A model generated the notes under the pieces. The model ran no database searches. It saw nothing but the letters and a program-made list of their open reading frames with translations, and was not told where the DNA came from. The translations under genes were made by a program, and so were the position numbers. From the NCBI GenBank assembly GCA_018646675.1, contig JABGUH010000005.1, forward strand, positions 96,128-160,127: DNA of 64,000 bases, in the 5' to 3' direction. The DNA is from Bdellovibrionales bacterium (lineage in GTDB: Bacteria; Bdellovibrionota; Bacteriovoracia; Bacteriovoracales; Bacteriovoracaceae). Positions 55,524-62,542 of this stretch are shown here, piece after piece. The stretch's first letter is position 1. Each line of letters begins with the position of its first letter.

Positions 55524-55562
55524 TTTTTCTAGTTTCTTTATATCTCAATGAAACTAGAAAAA
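55524..55562. repeat. Perfect 13-bp inverted repeat upstream of the metal operon
   Basis: TTTTTCTAGTTTC (55524-55536) and GAAACTAGAAAAA (55550-55562) with a 13-base loop, 92 bases before the first gene of the minus-strand operon. The T run precedes rather than follows the stem on both strands, so it does not look like a terminator; an operator or transcript structure is possible. Confidence 0.5.
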
Positions 55563-55592
55563 CTTGAAGTCCGCACGGATACAGACTTTAAC

Positions 55593-55616
55593 CTAGCGCT
55601 CTGAGTTGAGCGCTAG
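55593..55616 (-). terminator. Hairpin after the lipoprotein gene
   Basis: CTAGCGCT and AGCGCTAG form a perfect 8-bp stem with an 8-base loop, 25 bases beyond the stop at 55642. The tract after it on the minus strand is not strongly U-rich. Confidence 0.4.
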
Positions 55617-55641
55617 TTAAAACAGCGGAATAGTATTCTAC

Positions 55642-55944
55642 TTAATGAGCTTGCTTACTTACTAGGAGTCCATCTTTAAAACAGAGATAAACCATATTGG
55701 CATCGCCACCTACTACGCCGAGGTGGGCCGCAGCATTTGCTTTATGATACATCAGACAGTTATTGTTGTTCATAATCTGTTTTTTATAGCTGGTCCATTT
55801 GGCGATAACATCTTCATATTTTGTTTCACCTACTTTCATTGCAGCCACCTCTTCTTGAGATGGGACACTTTTCATTGCATCCATTATTATTCCGGCACAA
55901 CTAACAAAACTTAACAGAACTAAAGATATTAATAGGATTCTCAT
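55642..55944 (-). CDS. Small lipoprotein, BamE/SmpA-like
   Basis: 100 residues. A lipoprotein-type signal ends in LLSFVSCAG with the acylated cysteine at 16. The mature part contains MKVGETKYEDVIAKW, the G-x-T-x-x-x-V pattern of BamE/SmpA/OmlA-type folds. A later Cys pair (NNCLMYH, YLCFKDG) may bond. Role unproven; not necessarily the BAM complex. Divergent from the WYL regulator. Confidence 0.6.
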   Translation of the reverse strand: MRILLISLVLLSFVSCAGIIMDAMKSVPSQEEVAAMKVGETKYEDVIAKWTSYKKQIMNNNNCLMYHKANAAAHLGVVGGDANMVYLCFKDGLLVSKQAH

Positions 55945-56012
55945 ACATGCTCCTTATGCAAAAGGGTTACGAAAGTAGTTTCGGTTAGTGAATAAAAGCT
56001 TAACAGGTAAGT

Positions 56013-56029
56013 TGGACATAACATGTCCA
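56013..56029. promoter_or_regulatory. Palindrome between lipoprotein and WYL gene, candidate operator
   Basis: TGGACAT-AAC-ATGTCCA is a perfect 7-bp inverted repeat in the 251-base divergent gap (55945-56195). A second imperfect one follows (AGATTGTCTC/GAGATAATCT, 56037-56060). Dimeric WYL regulators commonly bind such sites near their own promoters. Confidence 0.4.
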
Positions 56030-56195
56030 GTGGAGAAAGATTGTCTCTTGGAGATAATCTATCTAATTGTAATTTAAGTAATAATTCCCCTGTTTATACC
56101 CGTTAGATCCCCTCAAGTATTATCCAGTAGTGCCCGATAAGTAGGGTAGATAACATTAGGAATATGTCCTTTAAGGAGTTGGGGGTAGTTTAACT

Positions 56196-57206
56196 ATGGC
56201 AGTTAAAAAATCATATCGACATGAGTTAATCTATAACCTTCTTAAGCATTGTAATAGTGAGACGGCACTCTCAATTAGTGAAATTCATAACAACATTCAG
56301 CTAGCATTAGATCAACAGATATCTCGAAAAACAGTTGAGCGAGATATTATCGAGATATCTGAGAGTTTTAAAATTTTAGAGACCGAAGAGTATCCCGCTC
56401 GCTTTTATGTTGACCAGAGCTATAGTCGGGACTATCAACTGACCTTTACTCGCGATGAACTACAGGCAGTGATTATCGCCTTAGAGAATATGAAGCATAC
56501 CGGTCACATCTACTTTTCTAAGCTCTGCCAAAATGCAGAGATCGTTATGTTAAATGAGTTGCCTGAAGGTTTATCGGCGGATCTTGTAGAGTGTGCTAAA
56601 AAGTATCGCTTCAATGTTGGTGCAAATGGCCGCCCACCAGAACAGGGGGAAGATGAGATCGCCAAGATGCTATCTGCTATGGATAAAAAGAGGGCCGTCT
56701 TTTGTAAAAATAACTCTCCCTATAAGGATGAAATATATAATGCGCGCAAGCGCCACTTCGCACCTCTCGTATTCTCTATGTCTTCAGGTATTCCCTACTT
56801 TATCGTTGAGGATTTAGAAGATCATAAACTTAAACATATCAGAGGGAACAGACTTAGCGAGGTGGAGATTACCGATACTAAAATTGATGAGAGTAGAGTA
56901 TCTGAGCTTAATAAGCTTGGAGATAGCTTTGGCGGATATGGCGGTATATCTGCAGAGATCATTGATTATAAAATTGTGGCCAGCATCGTGGTAGCGACCT
57001 ACTTTTTAGAACGTGAAGTTCATCCGAGCCAAAAAATTAGAGAGATCGGTGGAGGTCAGTTTGAAATCAGCTTTTGCACTGCCAACTCCTCCGAAATCAC
57101 ACGTCTAATCTCCAGTTTTGGAGGAGAGATAAAAAGTGTCAAACCTGACAATGTCTTTGATCAGGTAAAATATATCTGGGAGTCAGGACTTAAAAAGGCG
57201 GGGTAG
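56196..57206 (+). CDS. WYL-domain transcriptional regulator
   Basis: 336 residues. An N-terminal winged helix-turn-helix (ISEIHNNIQLALDQQISRKTVERDIIEIS) is followed by helices, then a WYL-type Sm-fold domain (~185-230: KRHFAPLVFSMSSGIPYFIVEDLEDHKLKHIRGNRLSEVEI) and a C-terminal WCX-like part ending at VKYIWESGLKKAG. Tyr-Phe-Ile stands for the Trp-Tyr-Leu triad; Arg ligand positions (RGNRLSEV) are kept. WYL proteins often sense nucleotides and repress phage-defence loci. A terminator separates it from a paralogue. Confidence 0.8.
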   Translation: MAVKKSYRHELIYNLLKHCNSETALSISEIHNNIQLALDQQISRKTVERDIIEISESFKILETEEYPARFYVDQSYSRDYQLTFTRDELQAVIIALENMKHTGHIYFSKLCQNAEIVMLNELPEGLSADLVECAKKYRFNVGANGRPPEQGEDEIAKMLSAMDKKRAVFCKNNSPYKDEIYNARKRHFAPLVFSMSSGIPYFIVEDLEDHKLKHIRGNRLSEVEITDTKIDESRVSELNKLGDSFGGYGGISAEIIDYKIVASIVVATYFLEREVHPSQKIREIGGGQFEISFCTANSSEITRLISSFGGEIKSVKPDNVFDQVKYIWESGLKKAG

Positions 57207-57225
57207 AAGTCATAAATATGCATTG

Positions 57226-57258
57226 GTGTAACCTATGAGACATTAGGTTACACTTTTC
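57226..57258 (+). terminator. Terminator between the two WYL-type genes
   Basis: GTGTAACCT (57226-57234) and AGGTTACAC (57245-57253), a perfect 9-bp stem with a 10-base loop, followed by TTTTCCC, 19 bases after the stop at 57206. Confidence 0.6.
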
Positions 57259-57307
57259 CCCCTGACTTGGTCATATTGTGTCCATCTCTCATGCCACAAT
57301 ACCCTCC

Positions 57308-58030
57308 ATGAGCAGATACTCCCAAATAGTAGATCGAGAAAGGCGTATTTATGGCCTTTTGAAAACCAGAGATGACACCTCTGCGGTCTCAATTACCCAG
57401 ATCTATAACTATCTAGCAGATAGTGTCACTCGTAAAACCATTGAGCGAGATCTGGATCGCATGAGTGAGAGCTATAAAATCTGTGAGGTTGAGGGGATGC
57501 CCAAAAGATTTTATGCCAGCAAGGAGTTTTATCCTGACATTGTATTACCGATCCATCAAACTCACCTCTTTACTCTGGTCTTAGCAATTGAGAATTTAAA
57601 GTGCTCCTCATCTAAAGATGTCGAGGTGATATGCCGTGATCTAGAGGAGCTCTTAATTAATAAGCTCGACCGCAGATCATCTGATGAACTTGTAAATATC
57701 AAAAAAATCTTCTTCTCTGCCACCAGTGGTAAGAGTATCAACAAGAGACGGGCCAACGATTTTAATAAACTTGTGGAGTGTTATATTAAGCGGATCAACT
57801 TTAGTTGTCTTAACAACTCGTCTGATAAAAAAAAGAGAAGACGCACTAGCTTCTCTCCCCTACTAATCCACATATCGGATAATAGCATCTACTTGGTGGT
57901 TGCCGACATTGATGATGGCAGTAAGATAAAAGTTCTTCGAGCCTCTTTACTGAGTGATGTTATTAGTAAGGGAGTTTCAATAGACGAGAGCTTGGTAGTT
58001 AAGGCCAAAAAGCTTCTAGCGGCACGTTAA
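57308..58030 (+). CDS. Short WYL-type regulator paralogue
   Basis: 240 residues from ATG 57308 (57278 is also open; no clear ribosome-binding site). It copies the first gene's plan: HTH (ITQIYNYLADSVTRKTIERDLDRMSESYKI), helical middle, and a WYL-like domain (TSFSPLLIHISDNSIYLVVADIDDGSKIKVLRASLLSDV). It ends without the ~100-residue WCX part, so it is a truncated form. SFSPLLIHISDNSIYLV aligns with HFAPLVFSMSSGIPYFIV of the neighbour. The next gene starts 13 bases after its stop. Confidence 0.65.
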   Translation: MSRYSQIVDRERRIYGLLKTRDDTSAVSITQIYNYLADSVTRKTIERDLDRMSESYKICEVEGMPKRFYASKEFYPDIVLPIHQTHLFTLVLAIENLKCSSSKDVEVICRDLEELLINKLDRRSSDELVNIKKIFFSATSGKSINKRRANDFNKLVECYIKRINFSCLNNSSDKKKRRRTSFSPLLIHISDNSIYLVVADIDDGSKIKVLRASLLSDVISKGVSIDESLVVKAKKLLAAR

Positions 58031-58043
58031 CAAGGGATCTCTG

Positions 58044-58658
58044 ATGGCGCAGTTAAATTCGGATGGGCTTAAGTTGGGTATTTCGCTTCGATGGGATGAT
58101 TCTAATGGCGTCATATATGATCTTACTTTTATGTGGAGAGGTAATTCGGTACTTAACAAAGGGATATTTAGAAGAGATAGTGATTGGTGGAGTCAGGGCA
58201 AGCCTAGTAGTTTTGTCGTTTCCGAGTATTGCGAATTTTGGCCCCTACAATTTTTTAAGAACATGCTAGATGCAGATAAGAGTGACTCTATAGGGCCGGT
58301 AGATCCAGATGTATGTATAACGGTTAATCCGCTTCATGCGATGCCAAGTAGTAGCAAGTGGAAGATAGTATATGAGTCAGCTGGCACTAAGAGAAAGAGA
58401 GAAGAGCGAGAGCGTCAGAAGAGAGAGTTGGGACAGCTGTCAGATGATCTCTTTGAGATTGTATTTTTTTTTGATACATATAATTTCACAAAGTGCAATG
58501 CATACTCAGGAAATGGCATTAGCTTTAGCTTTCTTCTTGAGAGAGAGGATCTGGAACTATTTATCATTCAACTTGACGCTGAGAGAGAGTATATTGTCGA
58601 GAGGTATGCCGATAACCCCGAAGGGAATGGAGCGTGTGATAAACAGTGGTGTACATAG
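58044..58658 (+). CDS. Unknown protein following the WYL pair
   Basis: 204 residues, no membrane or signal segment. An N-terminal beta-rich half (LGISLRWDDSNGVIYDLTFMWRGNSVLN) and an Arg/Lys/Glu-rich helix near 120-140 are visible. It has the look of immunity-type proteins, but I cannot assign a family. A different frame (58628-58776) past its end reads NSGVHSRSGINIFENIQDI..., possibly a remnant or a frameshifted extension. Probably co-transcribed with the second WYL-type gene. Confidence 0.5.
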   Translation: MAQLNSDGLKLGISLRWDDSNGVIYDLTFMWRGNSVLNKGIFRRDSDWWSQGKPSSFVVSEYCEFWPLQFFKNMLDADKSDSIGPVDPDVCITVNPLHAMPSSSKWKIVYESAGTKRKREERERQKRELGQLSDDLFEIVFFFDTYNFTKCNAYSGNGISFSFLLEREDLELFIIQLDAEREYIVERYADNPEGNGACDKQWCT

Positions 58659-58802
58659 CAGATCTGGCATCAATATATTTGAAAATATCCAAGACATCCT
58701 TTTGTCCAACTCGCCAGCTATAATGCAGTTACAAGAGAAGGTAATCATTTTAACCGCTGATTTAACTCATAAGTGACAAGATATATATTGATATTAATTG
58801 AG

Positions 58803-58820
58803 CCGTATAGCGTACGGAGG
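58803..58820 (+). promoter_or_regulatory. Palindrome overlapping the HipT-like ribosome-binding site
   Basis: CCGTA-TAGCG-TACGG (58803-58817) overlaps CGGAGG (58815-58820), the ribosome-binding site for ATG 58828. It could act as an operator or an RNA hairpin hiding the site. Confidence 0.35.
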
Positions 58821-58827
58821 TCGTAAA

Positions 58828-59691
58828 ATGAATAAAATAGATTTTGCTTTTCAATATGACAAAAGTAAAAGCAGATATATAGATAAAATTCCTGGCAATA
58901 TTGAAATTGAGCAACTGTTACCTCAAAAGAGAGAAATTCTCTCAAACGTAAAATCAGCTCATGGAATAGTTGAGAAATATGATTACTCGCTTCACTCAGA
59001 AAGGTTTATGCTTAAAGTCAGTGGGTATAAAAACTCATATTACAACCCTGAAGTCGAGCTTATTGTTAATAAAATTTTCAGACTAATTGGAATCCCAGTT
59101 CCTGACTTCTGCATGACTATTGTAACAGAAAACAAAATTAATCGACAAAGAGTAGCATTCGTTCAAAAAGATTTCATTGAAGAAAACAGAGTAGAACGGC
59201 TAAGCCACCTGAACTCCTTTATCACATCTCAAGATCAATATACCGTAGATAATATATCCAAAGTGATCCAAGACAAAAGCTCTGCTCAACGTGAAGACTT
59301 ACGACTTTTCGCTAAAATGATGTTGGCCGATGCCATTGTTGGGAACTCCGATCGACATTGGAGAAATATTGCAATGATCAAAAACAAAGCGGGTTTTAGA
59401 CTCTCCCCGATGTTCGACAATGATTCCTTTGCTCTTATTTATCCAAGTGATCCAAACCCAGAGCTAGAGGGAACTATTACTGTACCCAACGGTAACAACA
59501 ATCTTATTGATACGGCAAACAGACTTAATAAACTAGGATACAACTCTGCTTTAAAAGATTTAACTAGTGCAATTGACGATAACAAAATTAAAGAAATAAT
59601 ACACAACTCTCTCCTCTTACAAGAGGAAATTACAATTCTAGATAATTATATCTCCATGCAATTAACCACACTGCGAGGTCTCTGTGAATAG
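58828..59691 (+). CDS. HipT-like serine/threonine kinase toxin
   Basis: 287 residues, shorter than HipA (~440), lacking the N-terminal subdomain. HipA-kinase motifs are kept: FMLKVSG (ATP lysine, ~63), NPEVELIVNKIFRLIGIPVPDF (Glu helix), AIVGNSDRHWRNIAMI (catalytic Asp175, Asn180) and LSPMFDNDS (DFG-like metal Asp, ~197). Such kinases phosphorylate aminoacyl-tRNA synthetases and stop growth. CGGAGG precedes ATG 58828. The next gene encodes the missing N-domain and overlaps by 8 bases. AT-richer than the core. No xre-type hipB is seen upstream. Confidence 0.75.
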   Translation: MNKIDFAFQYDKSKSRYIDKIPGNIEIEQLLPQKREILSNVKSAHGIVEKYDYSLHSERFMLKVSGYKNSYYNPEVELIVNKIFRLIGIPVPDFCMTIVTENKINRQRVAFVQKDFIEENRVERLSHLNSFITSQDQYTVDNISKVIQDKSSAQREDLRLFAKMMLADAIVGNSDRHWRNIAMIKNKAGFRLSPMFDNDSFALIYPSDPNPELEGTITVPNGNNNLIDTANRLNKLGYNSALKDLTSAIDDNKIKEIIHNSLLLQEEITILDNYISMQLTTLRGLCE

Positions 59692-60067
59692 TCTAACAAA
59701 ACTCAACATATATGCGGAATGGACAGAAGATGAAGTAAAACAGAAGATTTTTGTTGGCACGCTAGAGGTCATTAATGATGAATATGTAATACAATACACA
59801 CAGGAGTGGATAGGACACCCACTATCGATAGATATAGGTGAGGATATCCCTCTTACACTCACGCCAGTAAAAAGTCACATACTGTGGAAGGATATCTCCA
59901 ATCGCATTCCGCCAAAATCATATTCAACATACAACAACTATTGCGAAGCATGGGGAGTGGTAACCGGAGAGCAAAATATTTTACTGCTACTCGCTACTGT
60001 CGGACATAGAATAAGAGGAAACTGCTTTGTACTGTATGGGCCAGATGAACTATATGTCGACGACTAG
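59684..60067 (+). CDS. HipS-like / HipA N-subdomain protein, probable partner of the kinase
   Basis: 127 residues from GTG 59684, overlapping the kinase gene by eight bases. The pattern FVGTLEVINDEYVIQYTQEWIGHPLSIDIGEDIPLTL fits the HipA N-terminal domain (Couple_hipA), followed by SNRIPPKSYSTYNNYCEAWGVVTGEQNILLLLATVGHRIRGNCFVLYG, also found there. In the HipBST system the free N-domain (HipS) neutralises the HipT kinase, so antitoxin action is likely. The order, kinase first, is reversed relative to hipBST. Confidence 0.65.
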   Translation: MNSLTKLNIYAEWTEDEVKQKIFVGTLEVINDEYVIQYTQEWIGHPLSIDIGEDIPLTLTPVKSHILWKDISNRIPPKSYSTYNNYCEAWGVVTGEQNILLLLATVGHRIRGNCFVLYGPDELYVDD

Positions 60068-60084
60068 AAAGAGGTAAATACCGC

Positions 60085-60118
60085 AAAATTGTCACTACAA
60101 AGCAAATCCAAAAAGGAG
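60085..60118 (+). repeat. 34-bp repeat, copy 1 (orphan gene end plus ribosome-binding site)
   Basis: 33 of 34 bases match 60873-60906. Copy 2 encodes the end of the 120-residue gene and an AAAAGGAG; this copy has no gene in frame before it, so it looks like a leftover of a duplicated gene. After its AAAAAGGAG an ATG (60125) opens only ten codons. Confidence 0.85.
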
Positions 60119-60228
60119 AGGAAAATGAGTAAGTTAACCCTGTGGTGGCCCACCTAGCTGACTAACACTATACTCTTGAAAAGTATCACCCACATAGATT
60201 TATCAGGATACAAAAAGGAGGAGTTGTA

Positions 60229-60459
60229 ATGGCACCGTTGGAGATTATTTACACACCCATAGCAGGAAGTGGGGCCCTAACTGTGATTTTTGAGGATACT
60301 CCTAAAATAGAGTCGCTATTTCCAGAAAATAGCATCGGCAGATATTGGCTTACACCGAAGGGTCGATTGGCCGGGGATGAATTTGATGATGTGGCAGAAT
60401 TTGAAGATATTCAGAAAATATGCACGAAATCTGGAGAATGGGTTGAGGTTGAAATATAA
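60229..60459 (+). CDS. Small unknown protein
   Basis: 76 residues, acidic, no membrane segment. AAAAAGGAGGAG is well placed before ATG 60229, so translation is credible. Sequence (IYTPIAGSGALTVIF, IESLFPENSIGRYWLTPKG) gives no family. It stands between the HipS-like gene and another small orphan in the island. Confidence 0.45.
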   Translation: MAPLEIIYTPIAGSGALTVIFEDTPKIESLFPENSIGRYWLTPKGRLAGDEFDDVAEFEDIQKICTKSGEWVEVEI

Positions 60460-60546
60460 AAAGGCGAAATAACTATTCGGTCATCTGTGTAAGTGTTGCA
60501 GAATACCTATAGTGCAACGGCGAGTTAGTTGCAAAAGAGATGAGCT

Positions 60547-60909
60547 ATGACAAAAGCCGTAGAAGAGTTTAAAAGTAGGCTAGAATCAGCTACTCACTTC
60601 TATTTTGAGATCAGGGAGGTGTTACTGAAAGACACCTCCGACTGGCTTAAAATCGCAGAAAAAGGGTCTATTTTATCCACGCGCCCAAAAGCTGGTGAAT
60701 ACTACAAACGAGCGTGCGGCTTAAATATTATAGTAGCTGAATATCTAACAAACCAAATCTATATTTTTGAATTAAAAAACGGACTATACAAAATACAGAG
60801 AACAGAAGGCGCTAATCGGGAAGTTATTATTTTTGAAACAACTGTCAATGTAAGCAATATCCAAGAGGCTGTAAAATTGTCACTACAAAGCAAATCCCAA
60901 AAGGAGTAA
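60547..60909 (+). CDS. Small unknown protein whose 3' end is duplicated
   Basis: 120 residues with a mixed alpha/beta pattern (FYFEIREVLLKDTSDWLKIAEKG, LNIIVAEYLTNQIYIFELKNG). No family recognised. Its last eleven codons and stop-proximal AAGGAG form copy 2 of the 34-bp repeat at 60085. A following ATG (60911) stops after two codons. Possibly a toxin or immunity gene, by location only. Confidence 0.45.
   Translation: MTKAVEEFKSRLESATHFYFEIREVLLKDTSDWLKIAEKGSILSTRPKAGEYYKRACGLNIIVAEYLTNQIYIFELKNGLYKIQRTEGANREVIIFETTVNVSNIQEAVKLSLQSKSQKE
60873..60906 (+). repeat. 34-bp repeat, copy 2
   Basis: Matches 60085-60118 at 33 of 34 positions, 788 bases downstream; lies over the end of the 120-residue gene and carries AAAAGGAG. 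Confidence 0.85.
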
Positions 60910-61002
60910 TTATGAGGTAATGTTGGTGCGTGATCCCTTTTATGAACGGCGCAAGAGTTGATCTCTTTTGTAGAGAGACTACTTGGCACCCACCCAATAA
61001 TG

Positions 61003-61188
61003 CTACCAATTAGTATGTAACAATTTCCTGCGTTTTTCCATTTCATAGACCGGTAAACCGGTATCCGGTTTGGGCGGCATATAGCCTAGTGAGCTATGAG
61101 GTCTAATCGTATTGTACTATCAACCAGCTCACCTCGAACAACACGTTTTATTCTTTTTTAATCTTTTTTCCTCGACATAGTAACCTCC
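61003..61188 (-). pseudogene. Fossil IS3-family element: orfA start joined to transposase end
   Basis: Reading the minus strand, GGAGG (61188-61184) and ATG (61178) begin MSRKK, as in IS3-type orfA, then a stop. The rest is lost except the transposase C-terminus: ELVDS, a one-base frameshift, then YNTIRPHSSLGYMPPKPDTG and LPVYEMEKRRKLLHTNW up to a stop at 61003. HSSLGY...P is typical of the rve integrase end of IS3 elements. It is thus an internally deleted, dead copy. The surrounding 60910-61493 contains nothing else I can support. Confidence 0.75.
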
Positions 61189-61493
61189 ATTTTTTTTAGT
61201 CACCTAAATCAGGAAACAAGTTGAATATTAAAAATGAGCATAAATAGTGGCTAAGCAGGACGGAATCTGCTCTCTAAAGAAAGAGCATTAAAATGATCCT
61301 TTTTTGTCCTTAATTTCATAGGGTTAAGTGTTTTGTTATCCATAAGTCTCCTTATAGATAATGAAGGATTAAGTGGCTGATTTAATTCATGAAATTGAAA
61401 AAATAAGTAAAGGAGCTAAGGTTAACTCCCTAAAATAGCAAAGATGTATCAATCGGGATTTAAGGGTCTTTTAAGATTTAAAATCTTGATGAA

Positions 61494-62000
61494 TTATAAG
61501 TTACTTGCACTTTTTTTCGGGGTGCCATCAACAAGAATTATGTCAGCCGTCTTAACTCCATCCAATCTTAGCTGTTTTTGGTAATTAAAAAGTTTCTTAA
61601 CCTTTTTAAGATGCTTATCTGAAACCAGAATTAGAAGGTATATAGATCTGTGTGCTGATTCGCTTTTTTTGTAAGCCTCAACTTGCTTCTCAAAGTCTGC
61701 CACCATTTTGGGGTTACTCGTAAGCTTAACCTCTATAACAACCTTTTCGTTGCTACCTCTTGAAAGTTTAAAGTCCACAGGACCTAAGCCCGCATTACTT
61801 TCAGGGCTAATATCAACATTATTAACCTTGCATTGGTAATCAGCTATTGAGAAAAAGATCCTCTGAGAAATCCTTTCTTTTCTAGGTTTTCTGTCCTTAT
61901 CAAAGAGGACTTCCCAAAGACCATTATCTTCAACATTCTTTTTGAATTGATCGCAGATCTGTTTAACAGAATCTAAGTAAAGTTTACCAACTAGATACAA
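61494..62000 (-). CDS. PD-(D/E)XK nuclease-fold protein, probably 5'-truncated
   Basis: 168 residues from TTG 62000; no ATG or good ribosome-binding site starts it, and in-frame sequence upstream (VKDYALRLYLVGKLYLDSV) still looks coding until a stop about 10 codons before. The nuclease-like core is GLGPVDFKLSRGSNEKVVIEVKLTSNPKMVADFEKQVEAY, with Asp, Glu-x-Lys and Gln as in PD-(D/E)XK enzymes. Similar sequences form the C-terminal part of longer proteins, so this is likely the surviving 3' part of one. An anti-phage or restriction role is possible. Confidence 0.55.
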   Translation of the reverse strand: MYLVGKLYLDSVKQICDQFKKNVEDNGLWEVLFDKDRKPRKERISQRIFFSIADYQCKVNNVDISPESNAGLGPVDFKLSRGSNEKVVIEVKLTSNPKMVADFEKQVEAYKKSESAHRSIYLLILVSDKHLKKVKKLFNYQKQLRLDGVKTADIILVDGTPKKSASNL

Positions 62001-62471
62001 CCTGAGCGCATAATCTTTAACAATTTAATAGAAGGTAAACCAACTTGGACACGTCTCACAGGGTAGACGTACGCCCAAAGTTACGTCTATGAGTTGTGAT
62101 TGCCCTTCTCGAGACAAAATTTGGGGTAATAAGGGATAGATAAAGAGGATGATAGATAGCGAGTGGACAGGTCAGGGAGTATTTGGGATTGAATTCGCGA
62201 TTGTGGTGACATAGTCGCGGCGATGACAAAGTAGATGAAAAATATTTCAAGGTCTTTGAAGCTTTGTAGTTTGGTTTTGCACGAGAGCTGAAAGATGGGC
62301 GTCAGGGTGCATAGTTCTGAGGTAAAAAAGGTAATTGGCAAAATTAGGCGCACCTCTGCGGCCACTTGGGCCAATGACCTCATGAAGAGGTTGTTTTGTT
62401 AATGAGCCCCCAGCCAAAATGCTTGGGGGTGTGAGAAAGTTAGTCGCGGATTTGGGTTATTGACCATAACT

Positions 62472-62522
62472 CACCATGGCTGCAGAATGGTCATTGACTA
62501 TTTTGCAGCCACGGTGTAAAAT
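62472..62522 (+). promoter_or_regulatory. Promoter enclosed in a 17-bp inverted repeat
   Basis: TTGACT (62494-62499), a 17-base spacer and TAAAAT (62517-62522) make a near-consensus sigma-70 promoter. The spacer itself (62500-62516) is the right arm of an imperfect inverted repeat (15 of 17) whose left arm, CACCATGGCTGCAGAAT, is at 62472-62488, just before the -35 box. A bound repressor would block this promoter. Transcription would start only about 15 bases before the ATPase ATG. Upstream, 62001-62471 has no credible gene; a C5-6/G5-6 hairpin lies at 62405-62428. Confidence 0.6.
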
Positions 62523-62542
62523 AGTCACAGCAAGGGATGGTT

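Noticed and set aside
55524..55562. Rho-independent terminator
   Set aside because: The T run precedes the stem on both strands instead of following it.
62056..62383. Minus-strand ORFs in the 62.0-62.4 kb gap
   Set aside because: No ribosome-binding site, mutually overlapping frames, composition unlike a protein; treated as chance open frames.
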